Shown here: positions 36,673-51,200 of the stretch, piece after piece | Position numbering within the stretch: position 1 is the stretch's first letter | How the letters are laid out: every line of letters begins with the position of its first letter | Assembly (NCBI RefSeq): GCF_030247195.1 | Contig: NC_080672.1 | Location: forward strand, 391,423,037 to 391,487,036 | DNA: 64,000 bases | Direction: 5' to 3' | Origin: Topomyia yanbarensis | Taxonomy: Eukaryota; Arthropoda; Insecta; Diptera; Culicidae | Made by a program: the position numbers and the translations under genes | Notes under the pieces: model-generated | Told to the model about the DNA's origin: nothing | Database searches by the model: none | The model's input: only the letters and a program-made list of their open reading frames with translations

Positions 36673-39010
36673 CACGTTTATAAAGGACATGATTACACGA
36701 ATTACTTATTTTTGTTTGAGCGAAATTCCAACTATCTCGACATCTATCGCATTTTGGAAGATTTTTGTTAAATGCATTTTGATTTAAAATGACACTTCGA
36801 ATTAAAAGTTATTGTCAGAGTAACTTTTTTACCGATAAGTTCTCCATCATGCAATTACATGTTTCTTTTTTCTTTGGGTTTTATTGACAAAATATAAAAA
36901 ATTTAAAAAAAATGTTTTTTTTTGCAATTTTCATTTTTACTAAGCATTTTTATTTTTGAGAAAAATGATAACATTTTTTAGTGTGTATTTTTCTCGTACA
37001 AAAGTATACATTACCTGTAACTCGTTCTCAGATAATTTTGCTGCATAAAATACAGTAATCGAACAAAAAATATATGAAATGAATGCACGTAGAAACGTTT
37101 GCGCCCTTTTGAAAAATGGCTCTTGTATCAAAATATTGCAAATGGCAGAGAAAATCATGGAGATTCATGAACCGAACACAATTGCAAAGTTTCGTTCGAA
37201 TCAGGATGGTCATATGTTGCGGTCGGCCAGTTTCTCATCCCTCTCTTATAATCCAAAAATGGTCAAACTCACTCACCAAACTTCTTCATTCGGATCTCCC
37301 GAAAAATAAAAAAATGCTAGAAAAAACTAAGACAGTTCAAAAGCACTTCAAAAAAAATTACAAGTCGTCACCAGGTAGCGCTTTAGCAAACTCAAGAAGA
37401 AGAAGAACGTGATTCTAATACCATAACCTTCCATTAAAGAAGCGAGCCCAATGACTGTTTTGACATGATGTCCTTTTGGGAGACCCTAATATGCATCCAA
37501 AGTGTTCAAGTTTCTTCGAGCTCTAACTTAACGACTGTAACCTGCCATACTATATGCTCTATTTCACTCAACCGTCGAATTTAACATATTGTTTGAATCT
37601 AAACGAGGCCAAATCAATTCTTGCCAGTGAGAGCTATTGACAGAAAATCGAAGGTCATTGAATGCAGCTATTCTTAACTTGGAGCACTGCAGTAAAAGTT
37701 AGCCATGATAGGTACATAATCGTGGAACATTTTTACTGGTTTTTCGCAGCCAACGAAAGTACATACTAACTTTTGCCTATTTGAGCACAGCATATAGCTT
37801 CGTATCCCGCGAAATTCCCATATACGGAAATAGACGTAAAGCTGTTTCTGCCAACTTCCAGTCTGTAAATTGTTGTGCTGATGGTGCTCAACAGTTAACA
37901 CTTCTCTGTCTATTTCCTGTCCTCCGAAGACATGCAACATATTTTACGATGCGATGTCGTGAGGTACTAAACGCATAGGTCCATGGCACTAGTGTAGTAA
38001 AATAAGTCCAATTTCAATGTTTATTTTGTTATAAAATGGAGCACTTACATGATGACTGACGAGCCTCCGAATCTGATGGTAATGAGACTTGCTTCAGAAA
38101 CAGTCACGCAATTCGTGCAACTTTGGTTTACATACCGTACCGAAATAGTATGTCGTCCTTATGGATGAAAATGTATGTAGTTATTGCTGTCTGAAAGCAA
38201 TAAAACTATCACAGATTACCGCATGTATGGTTTCCCAATGCCATGTGGTTTTTGGGTTTGCAGTCATGCATGATTTTCAGTGTGATACTACGTATGTAAC
38301 GGAAATTTCGCACACGGCTCTTTTTCTTCCTTACATTGGTACTAAATTACGAATGAAACTTGTACTCGATTTCAGCGTCCATGTTGTTATTTACATAATT
38401 GCCACACTTATTGTGTCGTGAGTCGGATTATGTGCATACTTGAAATTTTTGCAATACCATCGTCTGGTGGCTCAGTTGATACGGTAATACATAGTCTCAT
38501 AAACCAAACGTCGTATGTTCTAGTTCTATTCTTGATAAATTCTTGCGTAAACCTTTGAACCAAAAACTAGCCCTGCCATAGCAGTACAAGACAAACTAAA
38601 GATAATACTGTGTTGGTCATTTTGAAATCTTTATTTGATTCGTTGTTAGCTCAGTCAAATTCAGTATAGAGCAACTGGTAGCGAGTAACCGACCTACCTT
38701 TAAACATTTTTTACGCAACTCATGCGTTTGAGAAGGACGTCTGTTCTGTGTAATCGTATCACTAGCTCTGTTTAGAATTGTCGCAGCACACTGTTGTGAA
38801 GTTCCTCATTGGAGCCATTCAATACTCAAGAAAATCTAGGCACAATCTGCACTTATTCGTTGATTTTCCTTTGTAGTTTGTGCAGAATTTTTAAATGAAG
38901 AAAAGGAGAATTTCTTTCGTTACCTTCTAAACATTGCGTGAAATTCTTATCAATGATTATTTTTGGGTTTTGATCATATGCATTGTAACAACAAATTCAT
39001 TTCATTGCAG
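36673..39010. other. Region expected to hold the missing first exon of the CIMIP2 gene
   Basis: The first visible CIMIP2 exon needs an upstream exon ending in a partial glycine codon (GG). I searched the plus strand for a coding end of the form P-G followed by a GT donor and found no acceptable candidate. A 98-codon frame at 37,116-37,412 (basic) is unrecognised. Confidence 0.4.
38455..38560 (+). mobile_element. Possible tRNA-derived SINE head
   Basis: GGTGGCTCAGTTGATACGG near 38,466 resembles a pol III A box, and TATGTTCTAGTTCTATTC near 38,514 a weak B box, at tRNA-like spacing. The sequence cannot fold as a tRNA gene. Tail not delimited. Confidence 0.45.
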
Positions 39011-42000
39011 TTACACCGGATACTGTCCCCAATTGATGTACCGAATTGGAAATACATACTCATCACTGTCCCACAAATTGTTACTGGATCCGTCGGTAGC
39101 TCACTCGGAAAAGCTGATACTTTCTGACCGCTCTACGGACGAGTACCAGGTTTCTGCCACTTTCTCTATTTCGACGAACAAGTAATATTACAATGGTATT
39201 TTTTACGTTATTCTAGGTTCATCGTCCAACACTGAAAGAAATTGATGCCACTGGAACCATTATCCCGCGACATGAAGACATGGACAATCGCGACGTGATT
39301 TACCAGAAGTCACTGATGCCCGGTTACGAGGGATACATTCCACGGACGCAAAGCAAATTCGGGCGACGCTACGCAGTGGTTACCAGCGAAGGTTTGGACG
39401 AATTCGAGCGGGATTGTCAACGAACGCGCGCTCAGATGAAGAAACTGAGACATCGGACAGCCCAACCGATTTCTTCTATTTCGGAGTTCAGTTTTGGTGA
39501 TAGAATGCAGGTATGGAATGTGTCTCGTAGTATTTCTGTGGAATATTGATATAGATAATATCTTACCCGAATTGCAAACATCTATTACCGAATTAGCCCA
39601 AAATTTCACGCATCCTTTCCCAATTGAAAGGAACGGCCGCCCTCCATGAAACACCGCGCTTAGACGATCTGTCATAATATCGTGTACCTACACACTAAGC
39701 CAGCCAAAAGTTGTTCGGTAATTTCTTTTGACGACTACCACAGTAAAGTGATATTTTTACGGAGCTGTCAGCAAATTTTTTAAAAAATTGCGGTAAAGTT
39801 TTCATTTTTTAACGATTTTCAGTAATTTTTCGAATAATTTGCTGAAACCCGCAATATTTATCACTGAATTTATCAGCTCTTCTGTTTTTTTCGGTACATA
39901 AACATTATCCAGCAAAAAACTGACTGATTGTTCGGCAAAATTGTACCAACATTACCGAACCTCGTCAAAAACTTACAAAACAGGTACAGCAAATCATCTG
40001 TCAAATCGCCATTTTCAGAGGAAACTACTGACTGACCAGTATTTTTTGACGTTTGGATAGAACGGATTGCGGAGAGTTCGGTAACCGAATTGTTTTACTG
40101 AATTGATTACCGAACGGTTTGCTGTTCAAAAACCCAGTAAAATTTTACTGTACCCAGTAATTTAAATTAAGTGTGTATCTGTATAACAAAGGGATAAATA
40201 AGAACACATGTTATGTAAAAAATCAGCCGTACAATAAGCAAAGTTGTGTACAGGTTGAGTGTACCATTTGTTGGTTATGGCGAACTCAAATCTTTCTGCA
40301 AAATCTAGAAATCATATTTAGATTACAGAATAGATAAATTTGGTTTAATTAGACAAACTTATACTTATAAGTTTCTGCCTTAAATATTGTCGTTTCGTTT
40401 AAGGTAAAATAGGAGGCTTAGTACAGCAATTATTCGGTAACTGGGCGTTCGGTAATTGGGCTGCAGCACAGTTAAAAAGTCACCAGTTGAACGTCAAACG
40501 TGATTTGCATTTTCTTATGCCAAAAGATCCTGACTCCTGCGGTAGCATACAAAGGGTTAAGTCGCCGGTAAACTCTAAGCTTGCTCATATGACCCTTTCC
40601 ACGTTTTTCTAAAACTCTTCCTTCAACCCCTTGCTATCCCTTGAGTACTATGGCTCTTAATATTGAAAAATATACACTGAGAAACAAAAATATGCATAGT
40701 TAGCATACTTTCTATTCCCGTCTCTTTTCATCTGCTGTGATTTTTATGCATTTTCATGCATAAACTTCTAATAAGCATTTAATGAGTGGATAGACCGAAT
40801 ATGTCCAATGCATAAAATTTACAGCAGAAGAAACGAGAGGCAGATAGAAAAGTATGCTATCAATGCATAAATAAAATTCTGCGTGTACAGTCGTGATTCG
40901 CTGGTTGGCCCACACCTCTGTCCAACTATCGAATTTGATTTGTTAGTTGGACCGACTGACAGATGTCAAAAACTCTCCAAAGGAGACGTTAGTGGTGTAA
41001 TTGCATCTATTCACATCTCTAATAATTGTCAGATTGATTGTCAAAGTAAATTTGACATAAGATTTTGACATTCAGATGCCTTTTAGTTGGACAATGGTCC
41101 AATTAGCGGAGGTCCAACTAAACCGCGGTCCAGTTAAAAAATGTCCGACCAGCGAATCACGACTTCCAGTCCCTTGCTAATTGAATGTCGTTAAAAACAT
41201 AAAAAAGTCAAACCTTCACTGAGCAAACATTGAACGGTATTTGTCGATATTGTTTAATATTAGTTAATCGACTTCCTAACTACAACAAAAATATCTGAAG
41301 CATCGAAATTGCTCTCGGTGATTTTTAGCATTTCACAGATCAGCCCAGTTAGGGAACCACTAAGAAGCCCAAAAAAATTTCAAAATCGTTCAACACGTGT
41401 CCAACGATGGACGTCTGTTGGACTGTTATTTGGACGTCGTCCATCGTTGGTTCAACGAACGTCCTTCATTGACCGATTTTGAAATCAACCGTTCTTATGG
41501 GGAAGCGGCATTCGCCAACTGGGCTACCGTCTTAGCACAGTTATCGAACAGTTGCTGTACTACAAATACAAATGAAGACAATCTAGAAATGAGAGCCCTC
41601 TTTTTACGCCTTCTCTTTCAATTATTACTGAAAGACAATAAAACTTTTTAAACATTTATCAGTATGTTTTGAAAGACAAGGGTTTTTTTCTTAGTTTATT
41701 GCGCAAACAGTTGAAGGGAAATCAGAAAGGTGACCGAGTAATTCATGGAAGAGAAAGTAAACAAAGAGAGGTTCTGTTTTGTAGATTGGACCTATTGAAA
41801 AAAATCTTCGAATGATTTTGTAATATCTGCCGCTTTTTTTGGAAAAGGGCCAATAAGCATGCTGTCAACTTTGAGAGGAAATTCTAGACAGACGAATTTA
41901 AAAAATCGTGAGCAAAACACTACATTTTAACGAGTATTTTATAATCCCTCGTCGACAGTTTCGCACTATGTACACTTCATTTTGACGGTCTCGTTGTCTA

Positions 42001-45000
42001 TTAGGAATAATTTTTCGTTAAAATTTTCAAAATAGAGCCACTACTCTGAAGACAGCGCGAATGATAACGATATTGATGACAGTTGGTTAGCGTAAAAATG
42101 TGCCTTTTTACTAGTCTAAATTTACATATACCGTCTGTTACAGTTCCTTAAAAACGATTATCGTTTCCCACTTGAAGCCACTCGACCGGATGCATTAAGT
42201 GTTTGCAAAGAGGTTCCAGTTGAAAATCTTCCACCACTACCCGAGTTGCCATACAGCCAGCATACTCCACCCCATTTCATGGAGAATAATAGCAAGGAGA
42301 AGTATACCATACTAGGTGAGTAAAGGACGTCTCATAAATTAAGTAATTCATTTGTGGTGGAGGGTATATGACAACCTGTTACTGTTTGTGGCATATAGAG
42401 CATGGGGACATGTGTTGAAGGAATTTGAAGGAAAAAAAACGATTTAATCCACCTAGCAGTGAGCTGAGACATTTCTTACACATTTCACTATTGGATTAGT
42501 TTGCAGAACTCACGAGAAGTGGCCACCCAACTAGAGGTGTGATGAAAACAGTTTCTAGTCTTGCACGAATAAAATCTCGAATAAACTGAATAAATTATAG
42601 AAATTAACAAAACGACCGAAATAAAAAAGTAAAGCAAAAAATGAAACAATAGGTTTTTAAATTCATAAAATGAGTAGAAAAATTAATGGAAATCAAAATT
42701 ATAATATACACGAATCAAATTAGATTAGGTTATTACATAAAAATTAAGATTATATTTAGAAATAGCTATAAGATTAATAGAATAAATTGACTCATACTAA
42801 CAAATTGAATGAAATAAAACGAATGACTGAACATGAAATGCATAAAATTAAAGATATGAATAAAATGAATCAGATAAATCAAATGAATCAAACGAATCAA
42901 ATGAATCAAATGAATCAAATGAATCAAATGAATCAAATGAATCAAATGAATGAAATGAATCAAATCAATCAAATGAATCAAATCAATCAAATAAATCAAA
43001 TGAATCATATGAATCAAATGAATCACATGAATCACATGAATCACATGGATCACATGAATCACATGAATCAAATTAATTAAATGGATCAAATGAATTAAAT
43101 GAATCAAATTGATTTAATTCATCCAGTGAATACAATGAATCAAATTAATGAAATTGATCAAATGAATAAAAAGAATGGATGAACAAAATGAATAAAGTAA
43201 AAAATAAATGAAATGCATAAATAAAACAAACGAATCAAATAAACAAAATGAGCTGAAGTGATAAAATGAATAAAAAGAAGAAAATGAGCAGAATTAAATG
43301 CATTGATTAAAATAAAAAATTGAACAACAGTGTTATAAATTAATATAAAGATATAAATTGAATCAAATAAATTATTTGGATGAAATGATTAAAACTGAAA
43401 AAGTAGTCAAATTATTAAAATGGAGAAACTGAACAAAATGAATAAACTGGAAAAAAATAATAAAATGCATACAATGAAAACAATGAATGATATGAGTAAA
43501 ATGCACAAAAAGAATAAACTGATCAGAGTGATTCCAAAGAATGAAACGAATAAAATAAGTAAAATGAACGCAGATGAACAAAACGAATAAATGCGGAATG
43601 AAATAATTAATTAAAATGAAATGGTCATATATTTGAAGCCAAAAACATTTTTGAATAAAGAAAATGAATAAACCGGATTGTACGAATTTGAAAACCATTG
43701 CATCAGAAAGTTTTGAAATGTTTTTGAAAATCCCAACTTCTGAGAAAAGGCTAATAAATATGCAATGGTCTTTCTAGGGCTTCCATCTTTTTTTGGTTTT
43801 ATTCTTTTTGTTTTCATGCTTCTTTACTTGACGAATTCGAAGTTTACTTTTTGGTCACATATTCCCGAAAAAAGATTTATGTGCAGAACATAGTTTACTG
43901 GTCCAGTATTTTAACGCGCAATTGAATATAGTAAAGTGAGACAAGGTCACATGTGCTTTCAAGCCCCTTGAACAGAGACGACAGAGGTAGAATGTGATTC
44001 GTGAATGAGACAGGTATATATTTCAAAGTTTTTATTTGAAGTAAATAGTGTGAAATGTCTAGGCTATGTCGATTGCATAAAAGCCGTGTTTGTATTGTTT
44101 CGTTCGGAATTCTCGTGCAGGAAATATGGATAAATGAGTCCTATACAGAAAAAGAAAAAAGAAATGGTTCAAACTACTCAGTATATCCAAATATGGACGA
44201 TGATAAGTTAGAAGACACATTGTAGTTGCATCCCCCATCGAGAGTGGGTACTTTGGGAGACTTCTTTTCCTGGATCTAATTTGTGGATATTTTTGGTCTT
44301 TGATCCGTTATTTTTCATGAAAGTTCGTACCAATACAACGAATGTGCAGCTGATACAACTCATGGTTCATTCGCCTGCGCAACGTTCCGTCTTCCATCTG
44401 CACGCCACCATAGATGGTACGCAACACCTTTCGTTCGAAAACTCCAAGGGCGCGTTGGTCCTCCACGAGCATAGTCCAGGTCTCGTGGCCGTAGAGGACC
44501 ACCGATCTAATCAGCGTCTTGAAGATAATCAACTTCGTGCGGCGGCGAATTTTGTTCGACCGGAGTGTCCTCTAGAGTTCAAAGTAGGCACGATTTCCCA
44601 CTAAGATCCGTCTCTGAATTTCTCTGCTGTTATCATTGTCGTCGGTTGCCAGTGAACCCAAATACATGAATTCGTCGACCGTCAATCTGAACTCGGGTGG
44701 GAGGTTCACATTGTCGTCTCTAGAACCTCTTCCTTTCATGTATTTTGTCTTCGAAACGTTGATGGCAAGTCCAATCCTGCTGGTTTCAGCTTTCAGTCTT
44801 TGAGCATATATTTCATTCAAAATTCAATAGAGATACGAATAGTTTAAATATCGCACGTGGAATGTCTCTTTTGAAAATTTCCATCGTCAAACTTTCATAT
44901 TACCCAGTTAAGCCAAATATTTTTCTGATATAGCCATGCATTTCCTTAATTATAGTGTAGATACAGGCTTTGAATACAATTGAATTAAAGTTGAGTTGAT

Positions 45001-45142
45001 GTAGCAGCAGACAAAAAATAGTTTTGTTTTCTCAACCCTTCGCAATTACAATTAATAAATATTTCAGATTGGCAGAAGATCTTATCACACAACTTAGAAA
45101 TGCATACAGAAATAGCTAGATAGATGCGATAGAAGAGAAACG

Positions 45143-45209
<67 letters not shown>

Positions 45210-48200
45210 GGGGGGGGGGGCGTGTGAGGAATGGCAAATGATGGTTAATGCAGTGACATTATTTTTATAGGTATATTATTATGATATATTGATTCTTACA
45301 TTCTTATCATAAATAATGTAAGTAGTAATTTTTGCGTCATAACCAGTATAACCTAAATCATGCAAAAGAGCTAAATTTTCGCTAGATTTTTGGGCTTCAA
45401 ACATACAGTTGCTTTCGGTGACGCCACAAGTATAATTATATTAGAAATCTTTTATCTCACTACTAGGTGAATTACTTGTTGATCTGTGTATTGATTTACC
45501 ATCCAACATCTACCTCATGATTGAACGCAATGCTTAATCCAAGGAATAAATACTAGAACTCACTGTTTCTTTATCAACACATTATTTTGTCTTTGAAGTG
45601 AACTTATATATTGATTTTTGAGAAATAGTTCATTTATTATAAAGGTAATTCACAAAATCTTCTGAACATCGAATTCCTTGAATCACGTAGATGTGTTTTC
45701 ATACCCCGATATTCAAAATCGGTTTAGTTTTGCCCCTAAAACACCAGTAAAGCAATGCTCTGTATGAAACAATCTTATTTTTAATTAGTAGAAATTGGTA
45801 AGCGAGGACTAAAAATACAAAATGTTTAATATCTTCACCGCTCGTGCACGGATTTAGACAATCTATAGCTTGTTAGAAAGGTATTTTTACAAGCTTCCTA
45901 TTTTTGTGCAGTTTGTGGGACAATATTGTATTGTTCGAAAGTTATTTGCAAAAAACCTGCTGTGTTTTGACAAAATCGCCCATATCTCAGAAAGTAAACA
46001 ACATATCGAAAATCAAAAATAATAGTGTCAAATGGCAACGTTAGGCCTTTCATTTGAAACTAATTTCATTAAGATCGGTTCAGCCATTGCTGAGATAATT
46101 ACATGACATTTTGTACATACATACATACACACATACACACACACATACAGGCATTGTCTCAATTTGTCGAGCTGAGTCGATTGGTATATGAGACTCGGCC
46201 CTCCGGGCCTCGGAAAAAGTTGTCAAAGTTTGAGCGAATCCTGTACATTTCTTTTGTAAGAAATGTAAAACACGAAACTAAACGTGTCATACAAGGTGGG
46301 GCTAGGGGCAGATCACTCTAGGAATGTATAACAAATTTGCACCAACTTAGAAAAAATGCATTTAATTTCCATTTTTGCATCAACTTTGCACTCCCTCGCA
46401 GAAAAGATTACTTAATAATCGTCCTACGCTGATCCACTTTGTTCGATGTTTTGTTGAATGTAGGGCTGTTTTTGTAGGGTTTTGACGTCTTACACGCAAC
46501 GCAAAATACATTGCACGCAACGCAAAATGCATTACGAATTTCTATTCACCATTGTATGAAATGCCTTAACCTCACAAATTTGACAAGTGCTGGTCCTTTT
46601 GTTTACAGTTTGGACTTAAGAAATTTGATTTCCATTAAAATAAGCTTAGTGCTAATAATTAATTCCCAAGAAATTTTACCGCAAAACTACTTATCGATTC
46701 AGAGAACACTAGAATTAATTGGTAAACAAATAATTAGTTCACTTATTAGATCTTTCATATACATATTCCCATAGTAGGGAATAGCACAATTTAATTGTAA
46801 GGCGTTCTAGGAAGCATTAATTCTTCTAAAAACATGATTCCCAATATATTTTAAATGCTTCATTTTGAGAATACGAATAATCTCTAAGTTCAAAATGTAA
46901 TCAACAGGACCACACCCTGTCACATTTAATGCATGACGTCACTGTGCAGTGACCAATTGTAATGGAAAGAAATGCATTTAATTTAGCTGATTTTAAAAAA
47001 TGCATCACAAGTTATCTGCCCCTAGAGGTGGGGTATAAAGGAATTGGTGACTTATAAGTGTTTGGGTTATAATACACGAGCCAGATACGTGCTTAATTTG
47101 CAATGCTACAATTTGCGCAATTTTTATATTCCAATGATCACAACAATGCTCCAAGAATATTTACAATTGCAAAGAAAAGATAATCGAAGAATTGATAGGC
47201 TTTATCGGGTTTCAATAATATTGCAAGACAACTAAGTTATATCAAAACTGCATTTTTCACGTTTACATGAGACTGTCCTTGGCAGCACTGCTTTAACAGA
47301 ATTCAATCAATTCAATTGCAATAACTTCAGTTGTACTGATAATACTAACAATTCTGAGCGCTCAAATGAAATGCGAAAGCCCGGGTATCAAATTTACTCG
47401 TTTTTGTAAACAAATCTTGTGAAAACCAAAAGTTATACTGCCGCTCTACGCATAATTGTCCCATATGTATGGGGAATCCCATAGCACATGGGACAGTTAT
47501 GCGTATAGCGGCAGTATAGCTGTTTAACATTATGGTGCTCTAGAGACACCATACACGGGAACATTGACCCGTATCTGCAGAGATATGGATCGGGCTTAAA
47601 TTATTAAAATCTATCTTGCTTTCCGGAATCGTGCTGAGAACGTAATTGCATAAATTGAAACTTTATCCCACTTAAATACTTAAACCAAAAACAAAGTGTT
47701 TTAGAATTTTTAAAATTTTTGCTTTGCTTAATGATCATTATCACGCATACGGTTATCATCTGCCAATTCAGTCAAATAAAGCGAGGAGGCAATACTTTCG
47801 GGTTCAACCCTTATTTTGCACCTGGTCTAAAAAGAAAGACTAATGGCGATTTCGCTTGAACCCGAAACTGAGTCAGGTTCTAACCCCAACCGCTGTCAGT
47901 TCATACATTTTGACAGCAGTTGGGGTTAGGAACTGACTCAGTTTCGCCTCAAACAAAAACCACATAAAACTCTCTGCATTTTTCATCTCCGAATAACTAT
48001 TCAACATTTATTTTTTTTGTTTCGCTCTAATCGAGTACGACACTTGTTAAAAGCGTTCAAATCGAGGAAAATATTTTTCAATCGAACGAAAGTCTTTGAC
48101 AGTTCACGTCATATTTGGTAAACATGAGATGTGAAGTCTTTTTACCAAAGATTCAATGCCTCTATTGAAGAGTCGAAGCGAAGTACGATTTGAACATGGA

Positions 48201-51200
48201 TAGTATTCATGAAATTGTGTACGGCGGTCTATTTGAATTTGAAACACAAAAAGCAGCTCTTTTGCGGGCATTTTGCATGACATTGGACAGCATTTCGGGC
48301 TTAATCGCAGCAATTTCAGCTCGTATGAGGTTCTTAGGTTAGCTAGAATAAACTTTACTTTTCAAATAATCCCACAGCTAAAAGTCCGGTGCCGTTAAAT
48401 CCTAAAAACGAGGAGGCCATTTCAAATCACAAGTTTTTGAGACAACGCGTCTTGGGAATTTGCTCTGCAAGAAATTGATTGTACCGCTACAACAAATTCA
48501 TTGGAACGTTGCAGGCGCTATCGAATATGAATCTGAGGAGTCGCTACAGACCCGTACTCAAAGAAATTCTTCACAAAATTACGGATGCCTACCATAATTT
48601 TTACAATAAGCACGCACAGCTTTCGCTATTGAACGATACTTTTCAATGTAAAGCGCTACGATTTCAGCGCGATCATTTAGCACAGGCTAACAGACATAAC
48701 ACTCGAAAACAATGCTTTGCCCGCTTTAACGGCCATTTTAAATATATTTGTAGTTGGGACTGTGGCCACATTTATGTTTGTTAGTCTGTGCTTTTAGTGT
48801 AAATCGACTCATAGCTAAAATGGCACTAAATGACGTTTCAGAATTGTTTCTATCTGTCAAAATTGGCTGGAAAATGGCGGAGTTGCTCAATGTTGTAATT
48901 AGACAATCTATTAGACGTTTGTTTGACAATTCAGCGGTGGGTTCTGTCAACAAGTCTACTCCTGCGAACAGAAAAACTCGCCCGACAAACATCTTTCGTT
49001 AGTCCGATTCGTTTGATGTTGGATCGAATCGACGATATTGTCGGACGTCACACCCCTCGGAGTAACGTCAGAAGAGGTAAACAAGAAATAATCAGCTGAT
49101 CAGAAACGTCTCATGGATTGCCTAATAGGATACGTCAAGATGGCGCACACTGTACAAAAATAACGCCATGAAAAGATGATCGTTTCGACACAGAGAGCAA
49201 AATGTTTTTGCCTTTCTCATATAGAAAAATTATGCAATCACTCTAAACATCGCCCACCTAATCCCGGCCCGGAGGGCCGTGTATCATATGCCATTCGACT
49301 CAGTTCATCGAGATCGGAAAATGTCTGTGTTTGTATGTATGTATGTATGGGGAAAAAATGTCACCTCTTTCTCAGAGATGGCTGGTCCGATTTGCACAAA
49401 TGTCTCAAATGAAAGGTACAACCTTCCCATCGGCTGCTATTGAATTTTTTATTGATTGGACTTCTGATTCCGGAGTAACGGGTTGAAGAGCGCGACCACA
49501 CAGTAAATTTCAATATAAACTGACATTAAAAATTCTCAAAGGGGGAGTAAGGGAAAATTTGAAAATCGAATTTGTATTTTTGATGCCAAATGACTTTAAA
49601 ATACATGAAACGATGAGATTTGATGAAATCTCGAAAAAAAATTTTTTGACGAATATTGACTTTTTTGGACTTTGGCATATTTTTGCCTTTCTCATATAGA
49701 AAGGTTATGCAATCATTCTAAAAATCGTCAACTTAATCCCGGCCTATAAAGGCTTAGGTAGGGGTATGCAATGAGGAGTTGCTACTTTAAAGTTAAAACT
49801 AGTTAAAAATTTCTTAACAAGTTGAAAATTTTCGGCAGGGTCCGGACCCCTCGAATCTTCCCCTTTGATCCGCCGCTGGTTTCAAGCGATGTTTCAGTGT
49901 CGACACATAGTATCTCAAGATCTTGGCTTTCGATCCATTGTATGTGTGTGCAAATCTTACTGAATATGTAATATACATTTCCATCATTGTATTGAACATG
50001 ACCAGCCCTGGAATCGTAGTTTGGACAAATGAGAAAGGCACAATTGCACCACTAGGTGGATCAAAACAGGTTTTTTTTGAAACATCGGTATTGCCCGTTT
50101 CGTCTGTAGATAGACATTTTGAAAGCAGCAAAATAAATATTCTCACGTTAAACTGCATGGGGGGCAGCACATAAACAAACCGAACATCTTATGCACAAGC
50201 CTAGAGAGGGCGTTAAATGTTGTTTTTGTTAGCAATCGCAACAACCAAACTATGGTAGATGCGGTGTGAGCATATTTTCGTGTGACAAAATTATTTAGCT
50301 GTGAGTCAATTAGGGGGTAATGTTACTATATTAAATAGATTCACCATTGATAATTGCGATAAGTTATTACAAACTTTCCGCTAGCTGGCGCTACGATCGG
50401 CCAGTAGACTTTCAGCTATCGCGATAGAAACCTTTCGTACAAACTTGGATACAATCACTATTCACACATGCAAAATTGAGTGCGATGTCGTGTTGTAACG
50501 TATTTGGATTCAAAAGTTTACACAGATATTCAGGAAAAAAATTTAAACAAGGTTGAGCAAAATTTTGCGACATGCTGTTAACATCAGATTTTAAGTGCGG
50601 AAGCACGTGTATGAAAAATATACTAATCCATTTCAAAATTCTCGCATACATGGAAATATTTTATTAAAATTTGTTTCGTTTCTGGGTCAAAAGATTTGTT
50701 TGATCGATACTATAGTATCATTTCACTGTTACTTGTCGATTAGAATAGTTTATTTCTCTGTTAACATACATACTGTGAAATGTCCTATGCCACACGTGTG
50801 TTTCCCATTTTGCTGTTATAGAAAAGGAAGCAGCGGTTTCATACGCCGGATTTTCTTCTTGCAGGTTACACTGGCCACAAACCGTTCCTGTGGCCACGTT
50901 TCGGAGAGCCGAATGCAACATTGACAAAGAAAGCATTTTGTGAATTCACCAACAGTTATGCGCATCAGAGAAGCACAGAATGGGTACCGATAGCGCCAGC
51001 CGGAATGGGGACATGCCAACCTAGTGCATCAATTAATCAAATCTATATGAAAAATATAGGGTTGGTACCCAGCTACATGGGTCACGTACCGGGATCACTT
51101 TTCAGGTGAGTTTGCTGTGACGATATATTGTAGTTTTTTCTGATGGTTAAATTTTCAAATTTTCGCATCATAAGCAAAATGCAAAATATGTCAAAAACTC

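Noticed and set aside
38041..38080. ATGATGACTGACGAGCCTCC as first exon of the CIMIP2 gene
   Set aside because: The available donor gives the wrong phase and the peptide lacks the P-G ending needed to complete the YTG motif.
38455..38560. Functional tRNA gene
   Set aside because: A- and B-box-like words exist but acceptor and anticodon stems do not pair; kept only as a possible SINE head.
41397..41651. 84-codon plus-strand frame in CIMIP2 intron 2
   Set aside because: No known domain and it begins at a non-ATG codon; a small inverted repeat (CGATGGACGT and ACGTCGTCCATCG) at its start suggests repeat DNA.
42870..43080. Possible CRISPR-like array
   Set aside because: It is a continuous 9-bp minisatellite with no spacers, in a eukaryotic intron.
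42766..43107. Open frames of 97-113 codons on both strands with Met-Asn-Gln or Ile-His-Leu repeats
   Set aside because: They come from a 9-bp tandem repeat that lacks stop codons in several frames; no start context, no domain and an intronic location.
44281..44604. 107-codon plus-strand frame
   Set aside because: Antisense shadow of the family B LINE fragment.
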